A stretch of DNA of 64,000 bases. It comes from Henckelia pumila (Eukaryota; Streptophyta; Magnoliopsida; Lamiales; Gesneriaceae). A program made the translations under genes and the position numbers. The stretch is taken from NCBI RefSeq assembly GCF_033568475.1, contig NC_133122.1:83041442-83105441 (forward strand). Reading direction: 5' to 3'. Positions 24,000 through 34,972 of the stretch are shown piece after piece. The notes under the pieces were generated by a model. That model saw only the letters and a program-made list of their open reading frames with translations, had not been told where the DNA came from and ran no database searches. The stretch's first letter is position 1. Each line of letters starts with the position of its first letter.

Positions 24000-24110
24000 A
24001 GGGGTTATAGATTATAGATAGATTAGAGATTATAGAATATAATAGAATAGATATAGATATAGATTATAGATTATAGATATAGATATAGATATAGATAGAA
24101 TACATTGATA
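24000..24110. repeat. (TAGATA)n-like microsatellite
   Basis: Interrupted runs of tagatata, ttataga and tagaat over about 110 bp. Confidence 0.85.
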
Positions 24111-25189
24111 AACAAGTGAGAAAAACGAGAAATGTCCAATGCAGTGGAAATGCAATCAAACCATTTTAGTGAATTATTATCATCGAAAAAAGTTGTTAGA
24201 CGCGAAAACCTATCCCAGCAGATCTATCTTTCCACCGTCGTCTAGATATAAGAGCCGGTTATCTGCACAGAGAAAATTCCGCATGAATGGGTGTCAGAGG
24301 TGTTGACTTTCCACCTTTGCGTAGATATAAGGGCCAGTTATCTGCACGGAGAAAAGACCCCGTGAATGGGCACCATAAGAGTTTTCCGACGTGACAACTT
24401 CGACACTCAAGTTAGAATATGATTACGAAAAGTAAAACCGAAGAGTAATGTGAAAAATGTTTGCAATGTAATTGTCTGTAAGAATGAACCAAACCTGATT
24501 ATTTATAGTGAACTCTAAGAGAGTCTTACCGTCTATAAAGATTTACTTTTCTAGTTGAATTCAAACTTTCTTCATGATCCAAGATACTTGCTTAAAGATA
24601 TGATGATATCTTGATATGGAAACAAGATCTTGGTAAATATCTCGCCACTGTCTTGATATCCCTTGTGGTGATCTCGGCGCTATCGAGCCCGATACCCTTC
24701 CCTTTCTATTGCATCCCAATCCTCTCATTTTTCCTCCCCTAGCCTTGCTCTTCATCACAGACCCCAGCTACTCGGGTTATCGGCATTTATCGTGCATGGA
24801 TCGGGCTCCTCCTCGGCGCTACCCCCAATCCTCGATCTCCTATCCGAACCGATCTTCATCGCGCCTGGAACGAGCTCCTCATCAGCTCAACCCTGGGTCC
24901 TCGGCCTTCTGGATCGAACCATACCCAGATCGGCCCTTACCCCACCTTTTCCTTCTATCTTGGGTCTACTGCCCCGAGTTTTCTCTTAGCGGGTCTTAGT
25001 CGTACACTTACATGTACATCACAAGTCCCCCCACCCCAGTCGGGCTAGAATAGCATTCGTTGACCCGACTGAGGCTAATGGGTCCCAACCCATAACAAAT
25101 ATTTGCAACAGTTGGATAATATTTCCCTCTGACAGGCTGATGTCACGGAGACAGATGTCCTAGGACGATGTCCGAACGACGTAGCTTTT
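24111..25189 (+). other. probable LTR/leader of an unclassified retroelement, left of the Tekay insertion
   Basis: No gene. An imperfect tandem duplication of about 75 bp lies at about 24,228-24,305 and 24,306-24,380 (ctttccacc ... tagatataag ... ggttatctgcac ... gaatggg). GC-rich sequence follows, with repeated 'ctcggcgct' and 'atcgggct' words (24,670-24,930), then a leader-like part. Sequence resuming at 33,754 and running into a coiled-coil ORF remnant suggests one element split by the Tekay insertion. This is inferred from position only; frames at 24,709-24,999 are not credible. Confidence 0.35.
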
Positions 25190-26935
25190 TGTAACACCTC
25201 GTTTTTATCTTAAATGAGTTTATTTGAGTTAATTGGAGATTACAGAGTTCAAGAGCCGACTTGATTTTGATCAGGGTCTATTTTGCAAATTTTGGATTTT
25301 TCAGGGACTAAAATGCAAATATCGGTTTTATTAGATATTTATAAGGATATTTGACTCATTCTTGCCTCCATATTCATCCCTTGGCCGCCTCCCTACATTG
25401 AAGCCGTCCCTTTGAGCTCCCAAGCTTTAGGATTTCAGTCCGAACTCGATCCAGCCATTAGAAATTATTTATGAAGGAAGATTAGCGATCACTACAGCAA
25501 GAGCTTCATTTTATCGTAAGTTTTTCTATGATCAGATACATTCTATTTTCCGGATGTTGTTAGAATCGATTAAGTTTCGAGTATGTTGTTCTTGGCAGAG
25601 TTCTGATCGTTTATTATCTGTCGGTTTTGAAATAGAGCGACGTTCGGAATTGTTATGATTTTTGGAAGCATATTTCGAAAATGAGGTTTTTGAGATGTGT
25701 TGGAATTGCTTTGTTATTGTTGTATTAGCATTGATATGAGTTGATATCGATATTGATCTGCTGTCTGCGTTTCCGGTTTATTCAGTTATAGCCGTTATGC
25801 CGCCGGTTTGAGTTTTGAGATTTTGAACCGTTTGAATCGTAGAACTTTGGCTATTGAATTTTGATCGTCGTTGCTGATCTTCCTTGACTTCGTACAGATT
25901 CATTTTTAGTTATTTGAGCCCTGTGTTGGCAGCATTTGATTGTCGCGAGTTGGACGAAGAACGGTAAAGAGATTTCCTTGAACCGTTGTTGTTGTTTAGG
26001 TTGTATAGTTTTTGATACGATCTTTTGTTGTAGCTTATCCAGAGTTGGAGCTATTGCATTGAAAGGTAAAAGCAGCCATCGTTAGCAGGATAGAATACTT
26101 GGGACAGTTGGTTCTTGAGTTTCCCTTAAAATCACATACTTGCATCAATACTTGTTCTAGCATGTGGAACTCGTATTTTGTTGATTGATTGAGCTTTTGA
26201 TTATGTGGCTTAAGTTTTATGTTTTGTTATGCATTCATCTTGAGCCAACTTTGATTTCAGCGGGCAGAACAACCCTTTTTGTTTAGACGTTTTGGGGTCT
26301 ATACTGTGAGTGGCCTGGGTGTAGAGGTTTACCTAGTGTCAGCATACTCCTTATAGTTGCACCAAAGTCTAGGGGAGTGGGATACGTGGCACCACCTAGA
26401 TTGGGTGAGTCGGTGAGTCGTTACGTGATCTCATCCTCGGGATCCCAAAAGCAAAGCATCAATCCCTCGTTTATCAGAATTGATATCCCGATTTAAAGAC
26501 ATGCATTTCATTACGTTGATATTGATTACGTTGTTGCCTTGAAAGCATGTTTGTTGTTGTATTACTTGTTATGTTGTTTTTACTGGGAATATCTTTCACA
26601 CCGGAGTTATCCGGCTGTTACTTTGTTTAGTATGTGTACTTGGCAACAGGTGGGGCAGGATCAAGTCAGCGAAGACCCGGTTAGCAACAAGAGGGAGAGT
26701 TAGTGGTGGGACTCGGTTTAGAAGTCGTGTCAGCAAGTCTACCTAGTTATGTTGGAACATGTTTTGATATTGAACTTCGTTATCTTGTTGTATTGAATAA
26801 GGCGACTTTGATTATCGAATGTTGATGTTGCATGTTGTAATCCCTATTTTGAAATGTTGTTGAAGGTTGTTTATAGCATGTTATTTTCTGATATTTTTTG
26901 GGCAGAGGGCGCGCTCGAGAATTTCATATTTTGGT

Positions 26936-27044
26936 GCGCTCGATCCTACGAGTTCATAGGATCGAGCGCAAGGCTTGAGTTTCTCCGGCAGAACTTGAGG
27001 TATGATTGGTGCGCTCGATCGCACGAGTTCATGCGATCGAGTGC
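26936..27044 (+). repeat. two CGATCG-type hairpins with a shared loop, upstream of TATA
   Basis: Hairpin 26,936-26,969 has arms gcgctcgatccta / taggatcgagcgc. Hairpin 27,011-27,044 has arms gcgctcgatcgca / tgcgatcgagtgc. Both have the 8-nt loop cgagttca. The inner arm bases differ between the two but stay paired. A third form (gatcgtg / cacgatc) is in the 3' LTR at 33,659-33,692. Confidence 0.92.
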
Positions 27045-27056
27045 AGCCCTGTTTTT

Positions 27057-27066
27057 TTATAAAAAA
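27057..27066 (+). promoter_or_regulatory. TATA-like box after the hairpins
   Basis: ttataaaaaa lies about 13 bp after the second hairpin and about 90 bp before the LTR end. A short R-U5 would result; tentative. Confidence 0.35.
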
Positions 27067-27162
27067 ATAAATTAATTGTCTTGCCTTGACTTTTGAATAT
27101 TAATTGATGTTAGTTTACATTATATTAACGTTGGAGGATTAGAACCGAGGTCTCACATTAAG

Positions 27163-27175
27163 TGGTATCAGAGAG
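27163..27175 (+). promoter_or_regulatory. primer binding site (initiator Met-tRNA)
   Basis: tggtatcagagag, 5 bp after the LTR end; one of the standard plant Met-tRNA primer sites (tggtatcagagc) with one change. Confidence 0.85.
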
Positions 27176-27459
27176 TTAAGATTCTTGGTTGAACTAGAGT
27201 GAGCGGGGTAGTTCGAGTCCGCATGTATTGGCTCCTCGCATGTGTTTAAGTTATTTAATTGTTTATTTAATTCCATGCGAGCATGCTTTATTAATTGAGA
27301 AGTATTTGAATTACATGATTATGTGATTTAATTTATAAATCATGGACTACTTGAGATATAACTGTTTTTGTTATCGGCGGGTATCTGATTTCTGAGAGGT
27401 TGTAAAAGGCACCGTTTGCAGCGATTGAGATATCTTGTGTCCTAACCTTTGATTATTAG

Positions 27460-28491
27460 ATGGTTCCTCGTTGATTGATTAACAAAAACCCACCGCCAGT
27501 TACTCCTACTACTGAGCAAGCTAGTACTAAAGTTGATCAGTTGGATGCTACAGCGACGCCGATGTAAACTTTGCTGAAGAGGTTTCAGTTATTTAATCCG
27601 CCCTTGTTGTTGGGTACAAAAAATCCGATTGATTTTGAAAGCTGGTTGGACGACATTGATCAGTTGTTCGATTCCCTTGATTACTCCGACGACCGTCGAA
27701 CCACGTTAGTCATTCATCAGCTCCGTGGTGTTGCTAAGAACTGGTGGATCATGACGAAGAGATCCATGGAGAATCGTGGTACAGTTGTTACTTGGTCTCT
27801 TTTCAAAACTGAGTTTTATAAGCGGTTTTTCCCTGTTTCGTACAAAAAGGACAATATGAGGCAAGGGAATCTGAACATTGAGGATTACGTAGCCAAGTTT
27901 GACAGCTTGTTGCATTTTGCACCGCACATTGCCGATAGTGAAGAGGCCAAAGCCGATCAGTTCATCAACGGCTTGAATCCTGACATTTTCATGTTGGTAA
28001 AAACTGCTAGACCTGATAACTTTGTGGATACCATGAATCACGCAAAGGGAGCTGAAGCGGGTTTGTGGAGACAGAGAGGAAATCAGATGGTACCACAGCA
28101 GCAGAGACATTCTCAGAATCAGCCACCTCAGTATCAGAACCAGCAACAGAGGTATGTAGGTGGAAGCAGTGGTGGAAATAGAAAGGATCAGTACAAAGCA
28201 AGGGGGAAGAAGTTCAAGAGGCAGGGGAACAGTTCTTCTAGTTCCAGTGGTTCCAAGCAGTTTGGTTTAGGACAGAGTTCTGGATCAACGTCCTTGTATT
28301 GCAGCAAGTGTGGAGGTAGACACTCACCAGATCAGTGTGTAGGAGTTTTTGGGAACTGCAACACCTATCAGCAACCGGGACATTTTTCTAAGGTGTGCTC
28401 TCAGCGTAGTAGAGATCGAGCTCAGAGTGGGAGTTCATCTAGACTTACAGCTCAGCCTGAGAGACAGTCTTCTGCAGTTCACTCTTTCTAG
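27460..28491 (+). pseudogene. Tekay-like gag
   Basis: The capsid-nucleocapsid part of a single gag-pol frame. ATG at 27,460 is followed by a TGA at codon 5 and a TAA at about 27,566. The frame is then open from 27,569 to TAG at 28,489. Gag-core motifs are FESWLDDIDQLFDSL, RGVAKNWW, FKTEFYKRFFP and QGNLNIEDYVAKFD. A Gln/Ser/Gly-rich linker leads to two zinc knuckles. The first is intact (CSKCGGRHSPDQC). In the second (CNTYQQPGHFSKVC) the second Cys is Tyr, which should abolish metal binding. A further in-frame stop at about 28,510 separates it from protease. The frame is shared with pol, as usual for this lineage. Confidence 0.92.
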
Positions 28492-28566
28492 CCACAGCAG
28501 CATAACAGATAGGGAGGTAACCCTAGTGCGAACCAGCCTCCAAGACAGCAGGCACGAGTCTTTGCT

Positions 28567-28980
28567 TTGACAGAGGATCAGGCTCAGGCAGCACCAGACG
28601 ATGTTATAGCAGGTAACTGTTCGATTTTCGGTTATTCTGCTCATGTTTTAATAGATACAGGTGCTTCTCATTCCTTTATCTCTGAGAAATTTGTGTTATT
28701 GCATGCTTTGCCTACTGAGTTGTTGCCTACTGTAGTAGTTGTTACTTCACCTTTGGGTGGAGGAATTGTTTCTGTCAGATTAGTCAGGAACTGTGAACTT
28801 TGTTTTGAGGGAAATATTCTAGAGTTCGACTGTATTGTACTTGGGCTGTCATATTTTGACTGTATTGTTGGTATAGATGCTTTAACCACGTACATGGCAA
28901 CCGTCGATTGTTTTCAGAAAGTTGTCAGGTTTATACCTGAAATGGCAGACGAGTGGAAATTCTTCGGTAAGGGTTCTCGA
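28567..28980 (+). pseudogene. Tekay-like aspartic protease
   Basis: Retroviral-type protease that would cleave the polyprotein. The active site is intact (HVLIDTGASHSFIS, about 28,645), and the second conserved block (FDCIVLGLSYFDCIVGIDAL) is present. It is in frame with gag and RT, and stop-free up to 29,308. Confidence 0.9.
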
Positions 28981-29049
28981 TCTAGAATTCCTTTGATTTC
29001 AATATTATCTATGACTCATTTGTTACAGAGAGGTGCAGAGGGATTTTTG

Positions 29050-30000
29050 GTGTATGCAGTTGATGTACTGAAATCTAGCCCTGAATTGGTTGATATACTA
29101 GTGGTTAGAGATTTTGCTGATGTATTTCCGGAAGATGTTCCTGGATTGCCGCCTATTCGAGAGATCGAATTCAGCATCGATTTGGTGTTAGGTACTCAAC
29201 CTATTTCCAAAGCTCCATATCGTATGACACCGATTGAATTGAGAGAGTTGAAGGAGCAGCTTGAGGATTTGATTGCCAAGGGATACATCAGACCTAGTGT
29301 ATCGCCCTAGGGTGCTCCTATTCTATTTGTTCGGAAGAAGGATGGTTCTATGCGGCTCTGCATTGACTACCGTCAGTTGAATCAGGCTACAATCAAGAAC
29401 AGGTATCCTTTACCCCGAATAGATGACCTTTTTGATCAGCTGCGGGGTTCTTCTGTCTATTCGAAGCTTGATCTGAGGTCAGGTTATCATCAGCTGAGAG
29501 TGCAAGAGGAAGATGTTCCTAAGACCGCATTCAGAACGAGGTATGGTCATTTTTAGTTTATAGTCATGCAGTTCGGTTTGACTAACGCTCCAGCGGTTTT
29601 TATGGGTTTGATGAACCGCATCTTTCAGCGCTATTTAGATGAGTTTGTCATTATCTTCATCGATGATATTCTTATCTATTCGAAGAACCGTACTGACCAT
29701 ACAGAGCACTTGAGGATCGTCTTGTAGATTTTACTAGTTGAACAGTTGTTTGCCAAGCTATCTAAGTGTGAATTCTGGTTAGATCGAGTTGTCTTTCTTG
29801 GGCACATTATTTCTGGAGATGGGATTTCTGTCGATCCCAGCAAGATTGAAGCGGTTATGAATTGGCCTAGACCGACATCAGTACCTGAGATCCGAAGCTT
29901 TATGGGTTTAGCTGGTTATTATCGCCGATTTATCAAGGGTTTCTCGTCTATTGCCAAGCCAATTACCCAGCTGACTCATAAAAATGCACCTATTGTCTGT
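29050..30000 (+). pseudogene. Tekay-like reverse transcriptase
   Basis: Begins after the protease linker with DVFPEDVPGLPPIREIEF. Motifs in order: [70 protein letters not shown], active-site block [12 protein letters not shown] (about 29,650), [11 protein letters not shown] and [15 protein letters not shown]. In-frame stops at 29,308 (TAG where the family has Trp), 29,554 and about 29,725 break it, but the catalytic Asp pair is intact. Confidence 0.93.
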
Positions 30001-30450
30001 ACTGCGGAGTGTGAGGCTAGCTTTGTTGATCTGAAGAGGAGACTGACCAGTGCTTCGATTCTTTCTATTCCGAAAGGTACTGGAGGTTTCACCGTCTTTT
30101 GTGATGCTTCTAACAGAGGCTTGGGTTGTGTACTTATGCAGCATAAGCATGTGATAGCGTATGCATCAAGGCAGCTGAAGTCGCACGAGACTCGTTATCC
30201 GGTTCATGATCTTGAACTAGCTGCGATCGTATTTGCTTTGAAGATCTGGCGTCACTATCTGTATGGTGAGTCTTTCAAGATATTTTCTGATCATAAGAGT
30301 CTTAAGTACTTGTTTTCTCAAGCGGAACTGAATATGAGACAGAAAAGATGGTTAGACCTGTTGAAGGATTTCGACTGTGAAATCAGTATTATCCGGGAAA
30401 TTCGAATGCAGTTGCAGATGCCTTGAGCCGAAAGCTTTGTTCTTTATCTC
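30001..30450 (+). pseudogene. Tekay-like RNase H
   Basis: [47 protein letters not shown] and [11 protein letters not shown] are RNase H signatures, with catalytic Asp (DAS), Glu (DLELAA) and Asp (SDHKSL) all present. A frameshift lies near 30,400; the next frame continues with [11 protein letters not shown]. Confidence 0.92.
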
Positions 30451-31430
30451 TTTTTACTATTGGTGTTTCTCAGTTGATTGATGATTGTTGCACTTTTGGT
30501 CTGGAGTTTGAATCAGATAGGAAGACTATCAGAGTATGCGCTATTCAAGCCGAGCCAGAGCTGTTTGTATTGATCAAAGAAGCACAGAAGTCTGATCCGA
30601 GCATTCAGGTTTCAGTAGAAAAAGTCAGATCTGGGCATCAGTTTAAATTCCAGGTTAGAGATTACGTTTTGTTTGTGAGTAACCGTATTTTTGTGCCTGA
30701 TATTTCGGAGTTGAGACAGCGTATTCTCCGATAGGCTCATTGCAGTCGATTCAGTGTTCATCCTGGAGGTCGTAAGATGTACAACAATCTGAAGAACCAG
30801 TTTTGGTGGAAGAGAATGAAGAGAGATGTTGCGAGGTTTGTATCTCGATGTTTGAACTGTCAGCAAGTGAAAGAAGAAAGGAAGCGACCGGGTGGTCTGT
30901 TGCACAGTCTATCTGTTCCTGAATGGGAATGGGATCACATTTCTATGGATTTCGTAATGAAGCTACCGCGATCTGTTTGAGGATGCGATGCTATTTGGGT
31001 AGTGATCAACAGATTGACGAAGTCTGCTTGTTTTATTCCATACAGGATGACGTATCGTTACGATCAGATGACTGAGTTATATGTTAACAATGTTGTGAGA
31101 TTGTATGGTGTGCCAAAGTCGATCGTTTCAGACCGAGACCCTAGATTCACTTCGCACTTTTGGCACAGTCTGCAGGAGGCAATTGTTACTCGATTGCATC
31201 TGAATACAGCTTATCATCCTCAGACCGATGGACAGTCAGAGCGGACTATCCAGATGTTAGAGGATATGCTGTGAGCGGTAGTGCTAGACTTTGGCACTAG
31301 TTGGCAAGATTCTTTGCCTCTTGTTGAGTTTTCTTACAACAACAGCTTTCAAGCGAGTATCGGTATGATGTCTTTTGAGGCATTGTACGGTAAGAAGTGC
31401 CGATCTCCGTTGTTTTGGGACGATCATAAG
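30451..31430 (+). pseudogene. Tekay-like integrase
   Basis: H2C2 zinc-binding domain: HPGGRKMYNNLKNQF, then CLNCQQVKEERKRPGG. Catalytic core: first Asp in MDFVMKLPRSV (about 30,950), second in [12 protein letters not shown] (about 31,130), Glu in SERTIQMLEDML (about 31,240); the DDE triad is therefore intact. Stops at 30,732, 30,978 and 31,272 and a frameshift near 31,430 inactivate it. Confidence 0.93.
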
Positions 31431-31960
31431 AGTCACCTGATATGGCAGAGCAAGTTAAGATCATTCAGTTGAGAATGAAGTTATCTCAAGATAGACAGGA
31501 GAAATATGCGAATGTCAGATGTAGACCTCTGAGTTTCGAGCAGGGAGACCGAGTTTTACTAAAGATTTATCCTTTTAGAGGTACTGTCAGATTTGGTAAT
31601 AGAGGGAAGTTATCTCCGAGATTCATCGGGCCGTACGAGATTCTCGAGAAGATAGGCGATCTTGCCTACAGACTTGCACTTCCTCCGTCTTTATCTGGTA
31701 TTCACGACGTTTTTCACGCCTCTATGCTGCGGAAGTATCATCCAGATCCTTCTCATATTCTTCAGCCTGACGAAGCTGAGTTAGACGAGACTCTGAGCTA
31801 TTTTGAACAACCAATTCAGATCCTTGATCGGAAGGAGAAGCAGCTCAGAACCAAGTTGATTCCATTGGTGAAAGTACAGTGGAGCTGTCACGGGGTCAAG
31901 GAAGCAACTTGGGAGACAGAATCCGACAAGAGACAACGTTTTCCTGAGTTATTCGGATGA
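31431..31960 (+). pseudogene. Tekay-like integrase C-terminus with chromodomain
   Basis: The longest clean stretch of pol (172 codons from 31,442). It contains the GKLSPRFIGPYEILEKIGDL block and LPPSLSGIHDVFHASMLR, then a chromodomain-like end (VKVQWSCHGVKEATWETESD) and a TGA at 31,958. A C-terminal chromodomain defines chromoviruses and is thought to direct integration to heterochromatin. Confidence 0.92.
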
Positions 31961-32045
31961 TGTGAGTTCTTCTTACTTCCTTTAGTTCTTTATTCTATCT
32001 TATGAGTTGTGATTCTTATTGATTTCGAGGACAAAATCTCTTCTT
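31961..32045 (+). other. 3' untranslated region of the Tekay-like element
   Basis: Short spacer ending in 'tttcgaggacaaaat', the block usual before the PPT of this lineage. Confidence 0.6.
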
Positions 32046-32058
32046 AGAGGGGGAGAAT
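32046..32058 (+). promoter_or_regulatory. polypurine tract
   Basis: agagggggagaat immediately precedes the 3' LTR. Confidence 0.85.
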
Positions 32059-33753
32059 TGTAAAGTCCCGTTTTTATCTTAAATGAGTTTATTTGAGTTA
32101 ATCGGAGATTACAGAGTTCAAGAGCCAACTTGTTTTTGATCAGGGTCTATTTTGCAAATTTTGGATTTTTCATGGACTAAAACGCAAATATCGGTTTTAT
32201 TAGACATTTATAAGGATATTTGACTCATTCTTGCCTCCATCTTCATCCCTTGGCCACCTCCCTCCATTGAAGACGTCCCTTTGAGCTCCCAAGCTTTGGG
32301 ATTTCAGTCCGAACTCGATCAAGCCGTTAGAAATTATTTATGAAGGCAGATTAGCGATTACTGCAGCGAGAGCTTCATTCTATCGTAAGTTTTTCTATGA
32401 TTAGATACGTTTTATTTTTTGGATGTTGTTAGAATCGATTAAGTTTCGAGTATGTTGTTCTTGGCAGAGTTCTGATCATTTATTATCTGTCAGTTTTGAA
32501 ATAGAGCGACGTTCGGAATTCTTATGATTTTTGGAAGCATATTTCGAAAATGAGGTTTTTGAGATGTGTTGGAATTGCTTTGTTATTGTTGTATTAGCAT
32601 TGATATGAGTTGATATCGATATTGATCTGCTGTCTGCCTTTCCGGTTTATTCAGTTAAAGTCGTTATGCCACCGGTTTGAGTTTTGAGATTTTGAACCAT
32701 TTGAATCATAGAACTTTGGCTATTGAATTTTGATCGTCGTTGTTGATCTTCCTTGCCTTTGTACAGATTCGTTTGGATTTTGTCGAGCCCTGTGTTGGCA
32801 GTATTTGATCGTCGCGAGTTGGACGAAGAACGGTAAAGAGATTTCCTTGAACCATTGTTGTTGTTTAGGTTGTATAGTTTTTGATACAATCTTTTGTTGT
32901 AGCTTATCCAGAGTTGGAGCTATTGCATTGAAAAGTAAAAGCAGTCATCGTTAGCGGGATAGCATACTCGGGATAGTTGGTTCTCGAGTTTCCCTTAAAA
33001 TCACATACTTGCATCAATACTTGTTCTAGCATGTGGAACTCGTATTTTGTTGATTGATTGGCCTGGGTGTAGAGGTTCACCTAGTGTCAGCATACTTCTT
33101 ATAGTTGCACCAAAGTCTAGGGGAGTGGGATACGTGGCACCACCTCGATTGGGTGAGTCGGTGAGTTGTTACGTGATCTCATCCTCGGGATCCCAAAAGC
33201 ACAGCAGCAATCCATCGTTTATCAGAATTGATATCCCGATTTAAAGACATGCATTTCATTACATTGATATTGATTACGTTGTTGCCTTGAAAGCATGTTT
33301 GTTGTTGTATTACTTGTTATGTTGTTTTTACTGGGAATATCTTTCTCACCGGAGTTATCCGGCTGTTTTTTTGTTTTTTATGTATACTTGGAAACAGGTG
33401 GGGCAGGATCAAGTCAGCTAAGACCCGGTTATCAACAAGAGGGAGAGTTAGTGGTGGGACTCGGTTTAGAAGTCGTGTCAGCATGTCTACCTAGTTATGT
33501 TGGAACATGTTTTGATATTGAACTTCATTATCTTGTTATATTGAATAAGGAGAATTTGGTTATGAATGTTGATGTTCCATGTTGTAATCCCTATTTTGAA
33601 ATGTTGTTGAAGGTTGTTTATAGCATGTTCTTTTCCGATATTTTCTGGGCAGAGGGCACGCTCGATCGTGCGAGTTCACACGATCGAGAGCGGCCCTTCA
33701 TTTTGTTGAGACAGAGAATTTCATATTTTGGTGCGCTTGATCCTACGAGTTCA
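32059..33753 (+). mobile_element. 3' LTR of the Tekay-like element, truncated
   Basis: Starts TGTAAAGTCCCG and follows the 5' LTR to 33,753, where the match ends in the loop 'cgagttca' of a hairpin; the right arm and the final ~200 bp are gone. A 112-bp internal deletion relative to the 5' LTR is at about 33,060. Because the end is lost, the target duplication (ctttt on the left) cannot be confirmed. Confidence 0.9.
33659..33692 (+). repeat. hairpin in the 3' LTR
   Basis: Arms cgctcgatcgtg / cacgatcgagagcg around the loop cgagttca. The 5' LTR lacks exactly this unit. Confidence 0.85.
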
Positions 33754-34392
33754 CCTTACTCCACATTCACACGGTTTTATTACATAGCCTCCCCAAATAT
33801 TTGTGTAATCCTAACTCTTTTTCCATTCGTTCAGGTGTTGAAGAAATGGATCTCCAAGCCATTCTGTCATGCCAACTCCTCAAAGACCAAGGGACGAGCT
33901 CCTGCTGCAAGGTCTCCAAGCAGCCTCAACATCCACCCCAATAGGAGAAACGCGTTGAACGTCTAGTCCCGAGTCCTCGAGGTATTCTGCTGGATCGGTG
34001 GCGACCCCGCATGACTCCGCTGCTCTGGATCATCCCCGGATGTGAAAAAAAGGGACCCTGGGTCCCGAGGCAGTGGTCCTCTCTATTGGCCACCAAGGGG
34101 AAGGTCCTTCCTAGAAGGGCCCTGACGCGATCCAGACTCCACAGTTGGAACCTCTCTCACCTCCCCGGTTATCTCCCGAGTACACAACCACTTCCAACAT
34201 ATTCAAGAGGGATCCTCTGCCCTCGGGTTCCATATTCTACACTCCTTGGGCTCTGCTGCAGAGAAGGTACATCTGGCGGCCATCCTACTCAAGGCCTACA
34301 CCCTGGGTAGGAGTAGTGATATTATTCAAGTAATTCAGTGCCATTTTTAGGTATCGTGTCATATGTGCTTCATGATAATCACGATATGTTAT
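33754..34392 (+). pseudogene. N-terminal remnant of an unclassified retroelement ORF
   Basis: A splice-acceptor-like 'cattcgttcag' precedes an ATG at about 33,847 (MDLQAILSCQLLKDQGTS), but the frame stops after about 35 codons. A Pro-rich frame (34,145-34,333: LSPPRLSPEYTTT, SGSIFYTPWALLQ) follows in another register. It resembles the proline-rich N-terminal part of long gag-like ORFs in plant retroelements, but I cannot name the family. Confidence 0.35.
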
Positions 34393-34877
34393 ATGCAGGG
34401 GCTGATGCAATTGTATAGTAGGCTAGACCGGTCCGCCTTGTTGCGCCAAGAAGCCCGAGCAGAAGCCACACATGCCTAGGATCGAGTAATAATGTTGGCC
34501 CGGGAGATATCCAAGTTCCAAGAGGTACACTCGGCTTCCATCACCTATATGTAGACCGAATGTGACCATATCACAGCGGAGACAGCAGGCCATAGGAGGG
34601 CATTGGAGGCTAGGGAAGCAGGGGCTAGGGCTGCTCAGGAAGAGTTAGAGGTGTACCGGGCTGTAGAGGTCGTACAACTATAGGCCTTCATTCATAGCCA
34701 GTCTTTCCTTGAGATATTAGGTCCCAAAGCTTTCAAGTTCTTGAAGTTGGGATTCCAGGGCTGCAAGGGGAAATTTGAGGAGGTTGGGCTGATACAAGCT
34801 GATGCAGGACCAAAGTTCCCAGACCTGCAGAAGGTGATCAATGCCATCCCTGAAGATATCATGGACTGCCTATGACC
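34393..34877 (+). pseudogene. coiled-coil ORF remnant of the same retroelement
   Basis: One frame with four stops reads LMQLYSRLDRSALLRQEARA, a helical stretch (AGHRRALEAREAGARAAQEE), then FLEILGPKAFKFLKLGFQGC and FPDLQKVINAIPEDIMDCL. Helical Ala/Glu-rich sequence followed by a 'FxxLGFxxCkxxF' block occurs at the C-terminus of gag-like proteins in several plant retroelements. I do not have a firm family. It is cut near 34,972, where a reverse copia gag begins. Confidence 0.45.
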
Positions 34878-34972
34878 CTGAGGAGGAGGTGGCGAAGCAG
34901 GCTGCCAGAGTAGTAGAGGAAGAAGATTTGGCTTCTTCTTCTTGATTGTGGACTCATACGTAACAATAATGT

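Larger units (their letters stand above)
25190..27157 (+). mobile_element. 5' LTR of a Tekay-like chromovirus
   Basis: Starts TGTAACACCTCG and ends CCGAGGTCTCACA, 1,968 bp, followed by a Met-tRNA primer site. The 3' LTR begins at 32,059. Relative to it, this copy lacks about 52 bp (one whole hairpin) near 26,918 but keeps a 112-bp stretch (about 26,200-26,311) that the 3' LTR has lost. A reverse solo copy of the family is at 55,876-61,056. Confidence 0.93.

Noticed and set aside
24709..24999. 96-codon plus frame rich in Pro, Ser and Arg
   Set aside because: GC-rich LTR-like sequence without motifs; two other frames are open as well, as expected from composition.
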